Shown here one piece after another: positions 44,401 through 55,439 of a stretch of DNA of 64,000 nucleotides. The translations under genes and the position numbers were made by a program. This DNA comes from Isoetes taiwanensis (taxonomy: Eukaryota; Streptophyta; Lycopodiopsida; Isoetales; Isoetaceae): contig JAJEKV010000377.1 of the NCBI GenBank assembly GCA_021234155.1, positions 124,001 through 188,000 on the forward strand, given 5' to 3'. The number at the start of each line of letters is the position of its first letter. The stretch's first letter is position 1. The notes under the pieces were generated by a model that ran no database searches, was not told where the DNA came from, and was given only the letters and a program-made list of their open reading frames with translations.

Positions 44401-45930
44401 ACACTCACCAGTGAGTTCGGAAAACAGATAGAGCAGACCTTGGCCACAGATCCAGAGTTCCGTGATGTGTGGGATAGTCTGGCTAAGGAGGCACGCACAG
44501 ATAAAGAACGTGAAGCTTCCGAGAGAGAGGGCAACTTATTATATCACAAAGATAAGTTGTGTGTACCTGAGACTTCAGGAGTACGTAAGCTTATTCTACA
44601 TGATACACACAACAGCCCTATAGCTGGACATGCAGGTTTCATGAAGACTTATTTTAAGATCCACTCCAGCTATTTTTGGCCTTCTATGAAGAAGGACATC
44701 GCCAGGTATATTAAGCAGTGTCAGGTGTGTCAACAAACCAAGGCTGAGCAACTAAGGATTCCAGGAGAGTTGCAACCTCTGGATGTGCCCAACGCTAAGT
44801 GGGAAGTGATAACCATGAATTTCATTGTGGGCCTTCCACGTACTCTCCGTGGATATGATGCATTGATGGTAGTGGTCGACAAATTGTCGAAAATGGCCCA
44901 TTTCTTGCCATGTCGTACCACAGGTACAGCCTTCGATACCGCTTTGCTATTTGCAAAGGAGATCTTCAGATTGCAGGGAATGCCACGAGTTATTATATCC
45001 GACAGGGATCCCGAATTCGTAAGTGCATTCTGAAAAGATTTCTTTGCCACCATCCAAACCAAGCTTGCTATGAGTACGGCATATCATCCTCAGACGGATG
45101 GTCAAACAGAGCATACCAATCGTATTATAGAAGATATGCTACGAAGTTATGTGTGGAGTAAGCAATCACAATGGGCTGACTATATTTATCTGGTTGAATT
45201 TGCCTATAACAACATGAAATAGGAGTCTTCCAGAATGTCTCCCTTTATGATAAATTATGGTTATCAATGCCTTACTCCAGACACATGGCATAATCCTGTT
45301 TCTAAGGTAGAGGTTTCTCAACAGCTCCTCTTGGAAATGCAAGCTTTGGTTGAAGAAGTTCGTGGATACTCAGTGGCTGCACGCAGCCGTCAGAAGAGTG
45401 TAGCGGATAAGCACAGAACCCCACGAGTCTTCCAAGTGGGCGAATCAGTTTGGCTTAAGATTAAAGTAAAACAAGCCAAGCTTAAGATTGGTAACTGCAA
45501 GAAGCTGGCACCCAGATGGGCTGGGCCGTTCAAAATCATTGAACGTGTGGGAGAACAGGCATATCGCTTGGATTTGCCACCCCGCTTGAAGATCCACAAG
45601 GTCTTTCACGTGAGTCTTCTGAAGCAACACACCCCAAATCCAGAGGAGATCTTGGATACACCCACCCTTCTTGAAATGACAGAAGAGCATCTAGATATAG
45701 TGCTTGAAGCTCTGCTTGATCGAGCCTATAAGCAGACCAGAAGGAGTCAGATGCTGCAATACTTGGTTAAGTGGAAACACTTGCCAGTTGAGGATGCTAC
45801 GTGGGTGATGAAGATAGACCTTGAGAAGCACTATCCGGACTTCATGCGGGAATCTCAGGGCCGCACCATCAACGATGCTATCAACCCCGCTCCCGGCGGT
45901 AAGCTTGAGGGCTTCATTCGCCGAGAATAA
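44401..45930 (+). pseudogene. Chromovirus integrase with chromodomain
   Basis: Zinc-binding H2C2: HDTHNSPIAGHAG ... CQVCQQTK. Core: ITMNFIVGLP with Asn (44818-44820) where the first catalytic Asp is expected; the second acidic site ISDRDPEF and the Glu in DGQTEHTNR are present. Stops lie at 45031 (TGA) and about 45220 (TAG). The C-terminal part has the GPFKIIERVGEQAYRLDLP block and a chromodomain (QTRRSQMLQYLVKWKHLPVE, ATWVMKIDLEKHYPDF) that in active chromoviruses directs insertion to marked chromatin. This copy is inactive. Confidence 0.9.
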
Positions 45931-45945
45931 TGCAATAGAGGGGTA

Positions 45946-46224
45946 GATGCATCGGGGTTAATAATAGTTACCGATGATGAGATCACCTTCATGTTCTCTA
46001 GGACGTGGTGTATTGTCAATGTCGGCATGACCGCGAACTGCTTGGAAAGCATATAGTTAATAGGCCACGTTCATCTCGGCTATAATGGGAACTTGGCTAT
46101 TCCTTATGCCGCAATGAATTGCGAACCATAGACATCATAGGTTCCCTTGTAGATAGGTTTCTCTTTTATTTCTTATAGGGGGTGGTCCCTTTAACCACAA
46201 CCTATTTATCTTAATCTATCTTTA
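45946..46224 (+). repeat. Probable 3' LTR start of the chromovirus
   Basis: Follows the purine run AATAGAGGGG and contains no coding sequence. The LTR would start near TGCATCGGGG (about 45948). It is interrupted at 46225 by a Helitron, and no 5' LTR is available for comparison, so the boundaries are inferred. Confidence 0.4.
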
Positions 46225-49200
46225 CTAGTAATGGTGCCCAGCGTTGCTGGGAGAGCCTATAAATTTATATATAATCCTTACTTTTGTAATTTGCCTATTT
46301 TATTTGATAGAGGAAATTGTCCACCTTTGGTGAAAAGGAAATTGTCCAACTTCGATGGAAGTTCCATGCGATGTACATGAATAGTTGTGTTGCGTATATC
46401 TTTGGACTTTAGAAAATGTGGCCTACTCAATTGTGTGAATAGTTAAAATACCGAGTAGTTGAACCAGAGCTTGGCATTGAAAGATATGAGGGACGTCGTA
46501 GATCCTACTTAAATGCTTTAGCTTTTGTGTCACGCTTATAAATGCTGTAAAGTTTGTTGGTAGAGGTCTAAAAAACCATCTCTTTCCAACCTTCCAAAGT
46601 AGGAACTTCTATCTTTGTAGCTCTATGGTTGCTTCTTTCAAGATGATATAATGTTTTAAATGTTGATTTTCTTATCCATCCATGAATAAGATAGCTTTTC
46701 ATTAACATAGCAAAAGTACTTAATAGATAGGAGATATACCCAAAGGGAATAAAATATTGCACTTCCGTGTACGCATGTATAATTCTCCATATAATATAGA
46801 TTTTGGTTTTTTCTTTATATGTCTAGGCACATGCTTTTACTTTGTGCTTTGTGTTGATAGAAGCCATACACGAAAAGAATAACAGTTCTATAATAACATG
46901 GATATTCTGTAGATAATCTGGATATTTCATTACATGTCTATCATTTGTGCTCGCAGTAGTAAACTCTCTAGATTGACAACCCAAACCATCACGAAGATTA
47001 CGTCAGTAGCACCTTCTTGTATCACGAGTTTCTTCTTGACTTCTACGCGACGTCATAAGGTTCTGTCGTGGCTTGAATCTTGAAACTTGCCGCATTAAAC
47101 ATTTATATAAGGAAGAATGTCACATCCTGCGTAAGGCATCCTGTGAAATACATAAAACCTTATATAAAACCAACATAAAACCTGCTATAATGCCAACTGG
47201 GAAACAAATGAACAACCTACCCTACCATTGATATCAACTGACAAACAAATCCCGAAAGACTCTATCCATTGTTTTTTGGACCTTCTGCCTGGAAAAAGCT
47301 TGGTGGAAAAAATCACTATAGCAAGCATTACTGGGCAGGGAAATGAGTAGCAAGCATTTACTGGCAAACTGAAAATTTTATAGCTGGTAAACGGAAACTC
47401 TTATAGCTCATGATTCGGATGAGTTTTCCAAAGATATTATGAATTTCAATGACCACCTCCGTTGAGCCTAAGGGTTCATAATTTTCTTTGCATAAATCCC
47501 AGAGTTGCTTACCATAAGAGTTGCTTCGACATGTCAATTGCCTAGTGCTTGCCATGCACGTAAGAAATTTCAGAATTTTTTTCCTGTGTGTGATTCTGTT
47601 ATGGTAATCTTTTCAATGTTCTGCAGATAAGAAAAACCCTTTGTTAATGGCAATAATAACTATCAGTGACTACAAAATCATCATCGCTACTAATCTCAGA
47701 ATAAACAGTTAATAATGAATTACAGAGGCATTATGAGGTTTCTAGTACTCAAAGTAGTTAGAAAATGCAAAAATACTATAACATTTTAATGTCGTAATCT
47801 GCCAGAATGGGATTGTTGTTGGTTGTTCTTTATTACCTGAAGTGTAACAAAATGCTGCATCTTGTGCTTCCTCTATATATCTCTACTTTAAATCAATGCA
47901 ATAGCTGCTAAACAGGCTAGTAATATTGATGTTCAATTCCTTTTCGCTGTGGAAGGAGAATGGTGATCTAGTATACATAATTAAATGATGTACTGCTATT
48001 GCGACCCAGGGATGTGCCATTGCCACCAGATCATGGCTTTCCAATGGCAAAGAGCTTGCTTGAAATTTAAGTTCATATGAATTTTTTACTATTGAGGACA
48101 TCGAAGCCTCACACTTTCACTTGAGGGTCTTGTGTACTGCAGTTAAACGCATGAATGATACTGGTTATATATATTACATCTGTAGGCTATGGACAGATTA
48201 TTTTGCCAAATTCACTGATTATGAAATCAAGTCATACTCAAGTGGAGCCTGATTATCAATAAACTATAGAAAGAGAGTAGAGAGAAAAGCTTTCTTACAA
48301 AATAAAATGCATGCATACCTTCTAATGAAAATTCCTTTGCCATATCAGGGACCATACCATGGTACCCATCATCCTCCTGCCAATTCACAAGGTTAGAATT
48401 AGCAACCCTATCATTGATTTTCTTTATATACATGACCCTGTACAATTCGAATAACCATAAAAAGACTGAAAGATTGGTTTTTGTGATACCCTGTTATAAG
48501 GTTCATATGTGCTTGGGATAGGGGATGATCGATCTACATATATGCCATATTCGATTTGGACAAAAACACGAATCTCCTATGCAAAAAGTGAATTGTTGAT
48601 TGCATTACCAGAAAACATTTGATGCATTCCTTGGCAACAATCAGATGTTCTGCTCCCTTAGAATGTTTTGGCTCAAACCTTTTGACCTTAGCTATTCCCA
48701 AATTGAATCCTGCAATTCAGATAATGGAATAAAAAATTAACGTCTCTTTGGGAAGGTATAGAGCATATGATTGGAAATAGAAATAACCTGATTCTGACGC
48801 TGCACCATCGAAATAGCCATAGCTACAATGACTCCGATCCTGAAGCACCATTTCCCATTGAAGCCCGCTGCAGGCTCATTTGGCTATCTCAGGTAACAAA
48901 AAACATCAAAGGCACATTAAACAGAGATTTCGTAGACCTAGAATCTGGAAGTTGATTGTTGCTAAGAAATCATCGTAAAGAACTGGAGATTATATCAAAA
49001 TTAGTCTAAAATGATTATTAACGTACTTACATCTAGATAGCAAAGCCTATGCCATGCTCTTAAAATCAATGGGATCAACAGGAGCCCAGTCCTACAATCC
49101 ATAAATCGAAAGTCAAACCAAAGGTTTCAAATTGTTTTTTGTTGTGGCAGGCGCTTCAGGTGGCTCCGGATGGTTGCCCGATGCTTTCTGTAGAGTCGTT

Positions 49201-49319
49201 GGCCGCCATAACCCTAAACTCAACCACATCAAATCTCAACCATAGAATTAGTGATCAAATCTCAGCCGCTCAATTTAGGGCGTGGTCCATTACTTGCACC
49301 AAAACATTATAATATAAGA
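46225..49319 (-). mobile_element. Helitron (3.1 kb, minus) with exon-like fragments
   Basis: 5' end on the minus strand at 49319 (A/TCTTATATTATAATGTTTTGG), then GCCCTAAATTGAGCGG as in the other copies. 3' end hairpin GCCCAGC-GTT-GCTGGG (46236-46251) and CTAG ending at 46225, then T. The interior has several exon-like pieces with GT-AG borders, for example 48709-48609 (FNLGIAKVKRFEPKHSKGA) and 48376-48319 (EDDGYHGMVPDMAKEFSLEG). Open segments lie at 47555-47358 and 48101-47883. No Rep-helicase is present, so it is a gene-capturing non-autonomous element. Confidence 0.65.
48319..48709 (-). pseudogene. Two captured exon fragments of an unidentified gene
   Basis: Fragment 1 (48709-48609) follows TGAATTGCAG and ends CTG/GTAATG. 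Fragment 2 (48376-48319) follows GAATTGGCAG and ends GAAG/GTATGC. Both read as ordinary protein (IAKVKRFEPKHSKGAEHLIV; GYHGMVPDMAKEFSLEG). They lie about 230 bases apart inside a Helitron. I cannot name the parent gene, and the fragments may never be translated. Confidence 0.4.
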
Positions 49320-49801
49320 TATAAGATATTATAATGTTATACCGTAAGTGCGTAGTGCACCGAGCCCTAAATTGGGCGGTTCGGATTAATCTACCCAACG
49401 GTGTAGATGATGTCACGTTAAAAGCCTTTTTAGCTAAAAAAAAAAACAATAAAAAGGCGTTTGGACGTATTTAGGGTTCTGGGCGTTTTTTGTGCTCTTC
49501 TTTAGCAGACCGGTTAAGCTTCCATAACCGTGGTTCTGAATTTCCCAGTTGCAAAACAAGAGCGGAGTTAAGATCAAAACAGGTAGCCGGATTTGGTGAT
49601 GGTTCCTTCGGGCGTCCTTATTTTTTGTGCCTACCTTTAAGCAGTATTTTGAAGATCAGGGTTTTTTGTTAAAGAGTTACGACCCTACCGTAAGCTTTTC
49701 CGTCTTTTGATATTGCTCTCTTGGAAAAAATTGCATCCATCATCCTGAGGCCATGCTTGGAAAGCCAAGTTGTTCAGATGTGATGGTTAGTAATTGAGGA
49801 T

Positions 49802-49853
49802 ATGGATCCGGTGCCCGAGCAGCCAGAGGATGCTTTGCGGGCGAGGAGAATAG
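49802..49853 (+). pseudogene. Captured first-exon-like segment
   Basis: ATG followed by DPVPEQPEDALRARRI and a clean donor AATAG/GTATGT. No matching downstream exon in the right phase was found (the acceptor-like site before TTTGCGAGTGGC near 50282 gives a stop in the required frame), so it is probably a captured fragment. Confidence 0.35.
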
Positions 49854-50340
49854 GTATGTCTTTGTTATTTTGCGGGCTCGACATTTAGGTTTGGAACATA
49901 TGGAGCGTCTCTAATACACGAAATATCTTTCTATTTCCACCGGTAATAGTAAAAATTGGATGGCGCATTCTGTATATTGGGTTCTTGATTCGGAATAGTA
50001 GGCAAGGTACTTACCAACCGTGCCCAATGCTTATTCGATTCTCGATTTTAAAGCATTACGTCCCTTTTCACTTTAGATCAAACATTCATCATCAAATTAG
50101 CATGAAGTATATGAGGAGGATAATTAAAGACTTAGATTGTATTGGCACAATTTAAGCTAAAACCAATGAGAGAGTTTTTACTTCAAGGAGTGTGATTTGC
50201 ATTTCATGTGCATCGGGTAATATCGAATACATTTTAATTTTGATTAGGTTGGTTTCAATTTGGTATTTGCATATTTGCAGTTTGCGAGTGGCTATGATCA
50301 TTTCGGAGTATGCACACCTTTGAGGAGCTTCAGAGCACAT

Positions 50341-51780
50341 GTAATTGCTAAAGCCTGCATAAATTTTTTATGCTTGCAAAATAAAGGAAATGTACACAAG
50401 CCATTGTTGCAGTTGGGTATGGAGTGTATTGGCAGCAGGTGAACCCTTTCAATGCCAATCTGCCTTTCCCTGAATTGGAACACACGAATCAACAAGCAAA
50501 AACTACAGTGATTCATGCAGTGAAAACAGTTTAGCAATTTAGGTCATCATTTATTCTTTACCGTTTTGTGCAAGCAGAAATGAGAAGAAACGTGATGGCT
50601 CAGCCAAACACTGACATCTAGATAAGGTAATCTAGATAAGGTCTGGCAGAATCCTCATGTGATCATATCCATATGGACTCTAGACTCTTCCTCCACAGGC
50701 TTTCATTAATTTTTATCTCTGTTTGCAGCTTGCTCATAAGCTATTGAATCTTTATGGCTCAAAGCTTTTGCCATGAGTGCCAAATATGCGTAAATCTTCT
50801 CGAAGAAGTTGTGTTGTCCTCATGGAGTTGTCTTTGTTCAAGTGCAGGAAAGGATGAAGAAAAGGTGGACTGAAATAGATCTGGCATGTATATCATAATA
50901 ATTTGGACATTATATCATTGTCAGAAACAGAAGCATGTTCTTGCAGTTCTCCAACTCTGTTACCTAATATGATACCTGTTACCTGATGTGATACTTTAAC
51001 TGATCGATACTCTGTTGCCCACTACTTTGATGCTCTGTTAAACTTGCTGCTACTGGCATGGTCTGTGCTAACATGCATATCCACGTACCCATAGGCTATT
51101 TATGTCATAGCCAATAAATATGCATTTAATATCTTACTCATCTATGCCTCATGAGCTGATGTTTGAATCACTGGCACTCATATCTTTGGAAGTGTTGGGA
51201 TATTGTTGCCCTTACAACTCTGGTATTGTCAAATATGGCTGGTATACAAATTCAAAGATCTTCAATAACATCCATAATTAGGATAACAGATCACGTCAAA
51301 GGCAGTATACAAATTATGAAAGCCCGTGTGCCTATGGTGAAGCTCATGTTCTGCATATGTTGCCGGTGCTGCACATTTTTAACTTTTTGACTCCCATCTT
51401 ATAAACAAGATGTCCATTTGACAAGTTCATTTGAACTATTTTCAAATATTGTAGATATCCTATTGAAAAGATTTATGCTCGAGAAGTACATACACTTACA
51501 ACAAATATATCTCTAATTGCAGCCACAACTATTATTTCTTTATCTCAGTCGATTAAATTTGCGAAACTGTATAATTCAAAATTGGTTCAAGCATCAATGT
51601 CTCTCCAACCATCTGCCCTAGATCCAACTTGCACAATACCCTAAGAACTATAACCTCATCATCTTCCAGAAACTCTTCAAATCTCTGATTTGATCCAAAT
51701 TTACATTATTTAATGGTAGCTCCTATTATCCGACAAGGAAAATTGAGCACTTCATTATGGCATAAACCACTAGCAACCTG
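50341..51780. other. Helitron interior, no gene recognised
   Basis: AT-rich sequence without a frame or motif I can support. Confidence 0.5.
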
Positions 51781-51786
51781 TATATG

Positions 51787-52005
51787 AACCTTCCATTCTC
51801 CCCCTAATGCCATTTTCTTCATTCCAGACTCTCTTCACATCTCAATTTCGTTATGGACCATTTCATCATGTAATGGTTTTGTAAGTATGTCCCACAATCG
51901 TTCTTTTGTTATCAAATAACACATTTGAATGTACAAAATGCTATGCAATTTCAGCTTTTTTATTGACCTAGCATTTTTCGTTATCGCTATATATACAGCT
52001 AGAAT
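51787..52005 (-). pseudogene. Copia 3' remnant (RNase H end, polypurine tract, LTR start)
   Basis: On the minus strand the sequence reads LKLHSILYIQMCYL, then KERLWDILTKPLHDEMVHNE, the D-(I/L)-x-TKPL end of Copia RNase H. It is followed by AGGGGGAGAA (51806-51797), the polypurine tract, and TGGAAGG, the likely LTR start. Only the end is preserved. Confidence 0.7.
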
Positions 52006-52129
52006 TCACAATAGTGGATCTGGATTTTTAGTTCTTTAACTTAAACTAATGAACGTACAATGAGCATCATTCACTATGTCTAAAGTGTGTTAAATTCATA
52101 TGTTATTGTCATTATATATCGTTATTATT

Positions 52130-52400
52130 TTGTAAGGAAGGAAGGAAGGAAGAAAATTTTAACGTCCACGGAACCCAATCGGGTTATGGGACCTAATACA
52201 GAAGATAGGGCAAAAGCCCAGACTGACACTCGGGGACCAAGCCCCGTGACCAAACCAAAAAGGCCGAAGCCAAAATCAAAATCAAACGTGGGGACTAACC
52301 CCAGTACACAGAACTCGGGGACTATGCCTCGTAGCAAATCATTATGCTAGAATAAAACAAGAGGGCATAAGCCCAAGCAGAGCTCGGAGTCAAACCAACT
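52130..52400 (+). repeat. GGAA run and CGGGGACTAAGCCCC-type repeats (LTR-like)
   Basis: A short (GGAA)4 run is followed by at least three degenerate units of the form CGGGGAC-(C/T)(A/T)A-(A/G)CCCC-GT at about 52230, 52292 and 52316, each a small inverted repeat. Plant LTRs often contain such CTCGGGGACT...CCCC arrays, so this may be an LTR remnant. No gene is supported in 52400-52900. Confidence 0.45.
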
Positions 52401-53118
52401 ACACAGAAATTGCCCATGGATCAAGTGGCCAGTGATCCCGAATGATAGCCTGGCCGCCTCTATACGACCCACTTCCAGGTTACCAAAACGAGCCTCATGG
52501 ACTCGACATAACTCATCCTTCCGTCGGCAGGCTGTGTGGGGTAAGGTCTTCTGGGCGGAGAAGGAGGTCCCTTGCAAGTGATTGCCATGGCGGAGGATGT
52601 ACAACACGGACAAAGGCATCCACAGGCCCGACTAGTAAATGGCCAGGCGGTCAGGTCGTGCTGCTCCAACTCGACGAGCCGAGAATGCCATCTGCCTTTA
52701 CGTGCATCACCTCAGCAAAGAAACGGGTCACCTCAGCTGTCACAGGGGTGTCGCTTACTTCTTCCAAACCCACAATGCATAGGTTCAGGGCTAATGGGTG
52801 CACTGTGGCCTGTGCAGTGTAAGGGAGCAGAAGAAAAGAGCTTAGTAGAACACACTATGTTTTTGAAAATATCTTAGAATTTCGCGTGTTAGAGATTCTT
52901 AAATACTGAGCTGGAACCAATCCCTTAGGATGTCTCATCCTTCTCTTGAACATCATTTACACATTCTTAACTTATGCCCAGCAACGCTGGGCACTGTTAC
53001 TAGTATAATATAAGCATAGTGAATATTAGGTGATGTATAGAATCTGAGTACATGATAGAATCATACCTGTACGAGTACATGATACTTGTATACGCTCAAT
53101 GATGGCGCTACAATCCAC

Positions 53119-53165
53119 CCCAATAATTCACATCAATAATTTTACTTCACTATAAAAACAGCTCC
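53119..53165 (+). promoter_or_regulatory. TATA promoter module of the 53-kb mini-gene
   Basis: CAATAATTCACATCAATAA, TTTTACTTCAC, TATAAAA (53150-53156), ACAGCTCC. Near-identical to 5411-5452, and the ATCAATAATTTT-8 bases-TATAAA spacing matches the minus-strand promoter at 5285-5265. The ATG lies 44 bases downstream of the TATA box. Confidence 0.55.
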
Positions 53166-53193
53166 ATTCGGGGCTAGAGGTCATTCATCTCCC

Positions 53194-53436
53194 ATGGATT
53201 ATTTGCCTTCTTCTGTTCACCACATCGAGGCGATCAAGTGCTCAATGAGCCACTGTGATCTTGTTGGTTGCCTAGACAAGCATCTTCTTCTTGATCCCTA
53301 CCTGCGAAGAAAAGCTTTGGGCGCTGAGATTCATTGCCCTGCGTCAATTCGTGTTATGATCCATCTGATTTGGCTTCCTGAGTGCATGAGCTATGAGATA
53401 TCAGGGATCACTACTACAGATCCTGAAGATGAATGA
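53194..53436 (+). CDS. Small protein of unknown function, 80 aa (paralogue of 4947-5219)
   Basis: ATG in a CCCATGG context, the first after the TATA box. Residues about 12-70 align without gaps to the 90-aa product at 5 kb: conserved I-x-C-x-M-x-H-x-D, AL near residue 44, H-x-P, then VMIHLIWLPE. The C-terminus is short and acidic (TTTDPEDE). The protein is soluble by composition with six Cys; no known family is recognised. It lies between a Helitron end (53003) and a CACTA-like element (53470) and may have been moved by either. Confidence 0.5.
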   Translation: MDYLPSSVHHIEAIKCSMSHCDLVGCLDKHLLLDPYLRRKALGAEIHCPASIRVMIHLIWLPECMSYEISGITTTDPEDE

Positions 53437-55319
53437 ATCACCTGTTCAACATATAAGCACTTCTGACCACACAAGGCCCCCAAAATTGAACTACTATATT
53501 TAACTAGTATCATATCAGCTATAAACCATAATAATATTGGTTTTTTATGCATGAATATACTTGACAACAGAAAATCATATGTCATAGTGGTTTGTCAAAA
53601 CTAATAGTGGTTTATGACATGGTTATCAATGCAGTAATCAATGCCATAGTGGTTTGTCAAAATATTTATGTTTTATAACATGGTTTGTGCATATTATAGT
53701 GGTTCGTTGAAACTAATAATGATTTGCTAAAATCGATCCAAGACTCGTGACATGGTTTTGGTGGTTAGTTTTATTATGCACAATGCTAATCAACATAAAT
53801 AACATATAATACTTCCACACGACCTCAAGATGATTGCATATTATACAAAGAAAGGATTGAATGCTTAATCAGACTTGGCATTTGACATTATTTTTATGAG
53901 CTAAGTTACCTTTGCCAATTTATACTCCTCTCTCTAGTTAAATTGAATTATTCTTCTGAAATTCCACTTCATCAAATGATGGTGGGTGATGTAAGCATTC
54001 TCATTATGTGTTTTTGCCCTGCTTGTCTCCACTATAAACGCTAGTTGTGTGCAACTGTTTCTCAGCTTGTCTATCCTCACCAACCATGGAAATGTTGAGC
54101 ATTCTCAAAGACATTGGCATTTTTGTCTACCATCAAAATTCATTCCATTAATGTGGCCAAATATTTTCTATGCAGCCAAGTTTAAAGAACATAAGAAGAC
54201 CTTATTATGCTTGTAGAAAGAACGCATGTGATTCTACAATTTTGCTCTACATTTTTGCTAACTTTACAATGATCATGGCCACTTTCACAATGAGATGTTG
54301 AAGTCGTATCCTTGGGCATGGCGGTTTAGGGTCTTACCACAGGACCCAAAATAAACTTATCTAGGGGAGCTAAGTTTATATCATAAATGCAGAGGTAGCA
54401 CATTGGTATTGGCTATGGGCCAAAGGCCATCAAAAGGAAAAAACAGCATTGGGCTGCTGGTAAACTACCTTTTGGAGTTGAACATGGTAATCAGAAGAGC
54501 CCATTGATCCATTTTTCCATAGGGTTTGGTCCCATATTTAAAGCTCACCCACCATGTGTGGAAGAAGGGCACGATTTTCTGAGAGATTTTTTCCAAGAAA
54601 TTAGAAATTTCATGGAATTAAGGAAGTAGATGTGCATTCAGAAGACCCAGATGTTTTAGAAGTTTTTTTTTCCTTTGAGGAAGGGAGGGGGGAGGGGCAT
54701 GTTCCATTCCGAGAGTCATGGAAATTAAATGCATGCATGCATAGGTTTTCTTTTGCTCTAAAGATTGTAAAAGGATATATTGCAATTGTCGAATACTATG
54801 ATAAGCAAATGGCTAAAATCACAATGAGTGCATACACTCATTGTGAGTAAGCCATTCAATAATTATATTGGTGCTCCATTCCATAGGTACAACATAACAT
54901 AAAATGAATGTTAAGAAGTGATCAAAGAGTACTGAACTACCAAGGTACTTATAAGTTTTTATTCACTGGCATTGCATGCCTTCATGATGGAACAACTATT
55001 GTCATGATATATCCAAGTGTTATTACATATACCTGACGTGGACTCACTTCCAACACGTATGAGGTGCCTATATCACTCTGAATGTTATCCAACATATACG
55101 GCGTGAAGGTAGAGAGCATGGAGACCTATCTTTTCTTTTGAGAGACATTTCCAGGAAAAATTCCAACTAAGTAGAAGATTGTTATCACCCTCTTTGTCTT
55201 TAATATTAATTGGACCATGAAAATGCTTTATATTAGCATATTTTATTTTTAAAGTTTGCTTTGTGTACTTAAAAAGTTGACCAATCACCCTTCAATCTGG
55301 CATGGGGGCAAGGCTTTGT

Positions 55320-55439
55320 ATAGGGGAATGGACCTTAGGACTCCATTCCCAGTTTTACAGGTGAGGTCCCGCGACCGGCGTTAGCCGGGAGCAGGTCACC
55401 TGCAGAACTAGGAATGGAGGACCAACCTCCATTCCCCTA
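55320..55439. repeat. 120-bp foldback (46-base imperfect arms)
   Basis: Arm 1 begins TAGGGGAATGGACCTTAGGA, and arm 2 ends CCAACCTCCATTCCCCTA, its near reverse complement. The arms pair over about 46 bases with scattered mismatches around a GC-rich loop (CGACCGGCGTTAGCCGG). It could be a small foldback transposon or a precursor-like hairpin. Confidence 0.75.

Larger units (their letters stand above)
34104..45945 (+). mobile_element. Ty3/Gypsy chromovirus with extra 5' ORFs, 5' LTR lost
   Basis: Internal region from the PBS to a purine run (AATAGAGGGG, about 45934-45943) before the probable 3' LTR. Without the 2.6-kb insertion at 40988-43586 it is about 9.2 kb, long for a chromovirus. Order: leader, ORF A (35013), ORF B (36190), ORF C (37770), gag (38541), protease, RT, RNase H, integrase, chromodomain. 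The gag-pol part has many shifts and stops. The first three ORFs are not known parts of chromoviruses; they could be accessory genes, captured host sequence, or belong to another element into which the chromovirus inserted. Confidence 0.7.
49321..53003 (+). mobile_element. Helitron (about 3.7 kb, plus), head-to-head with 46225-49319
   Basis: 3' end is clear: hairpin GCCCAGC-AAC-GCTGGGC (52976-52992), seven bases, CTAG at 53000-53003. The 5' end is near 49321: TATTATAATGTTATACC and GCCCTAAATTGGGCGG with GTGTAGATGATG match the other Helitron 5' regions, but the initial TC is not preserved. It contains a first-exon-like segment (49802-49853), an internal exon-like segment (about 50280-50340), a Copia 3' remnant (51790-52005) and LTR-like repeats (52160-52340). 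Confidence 0.55.
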
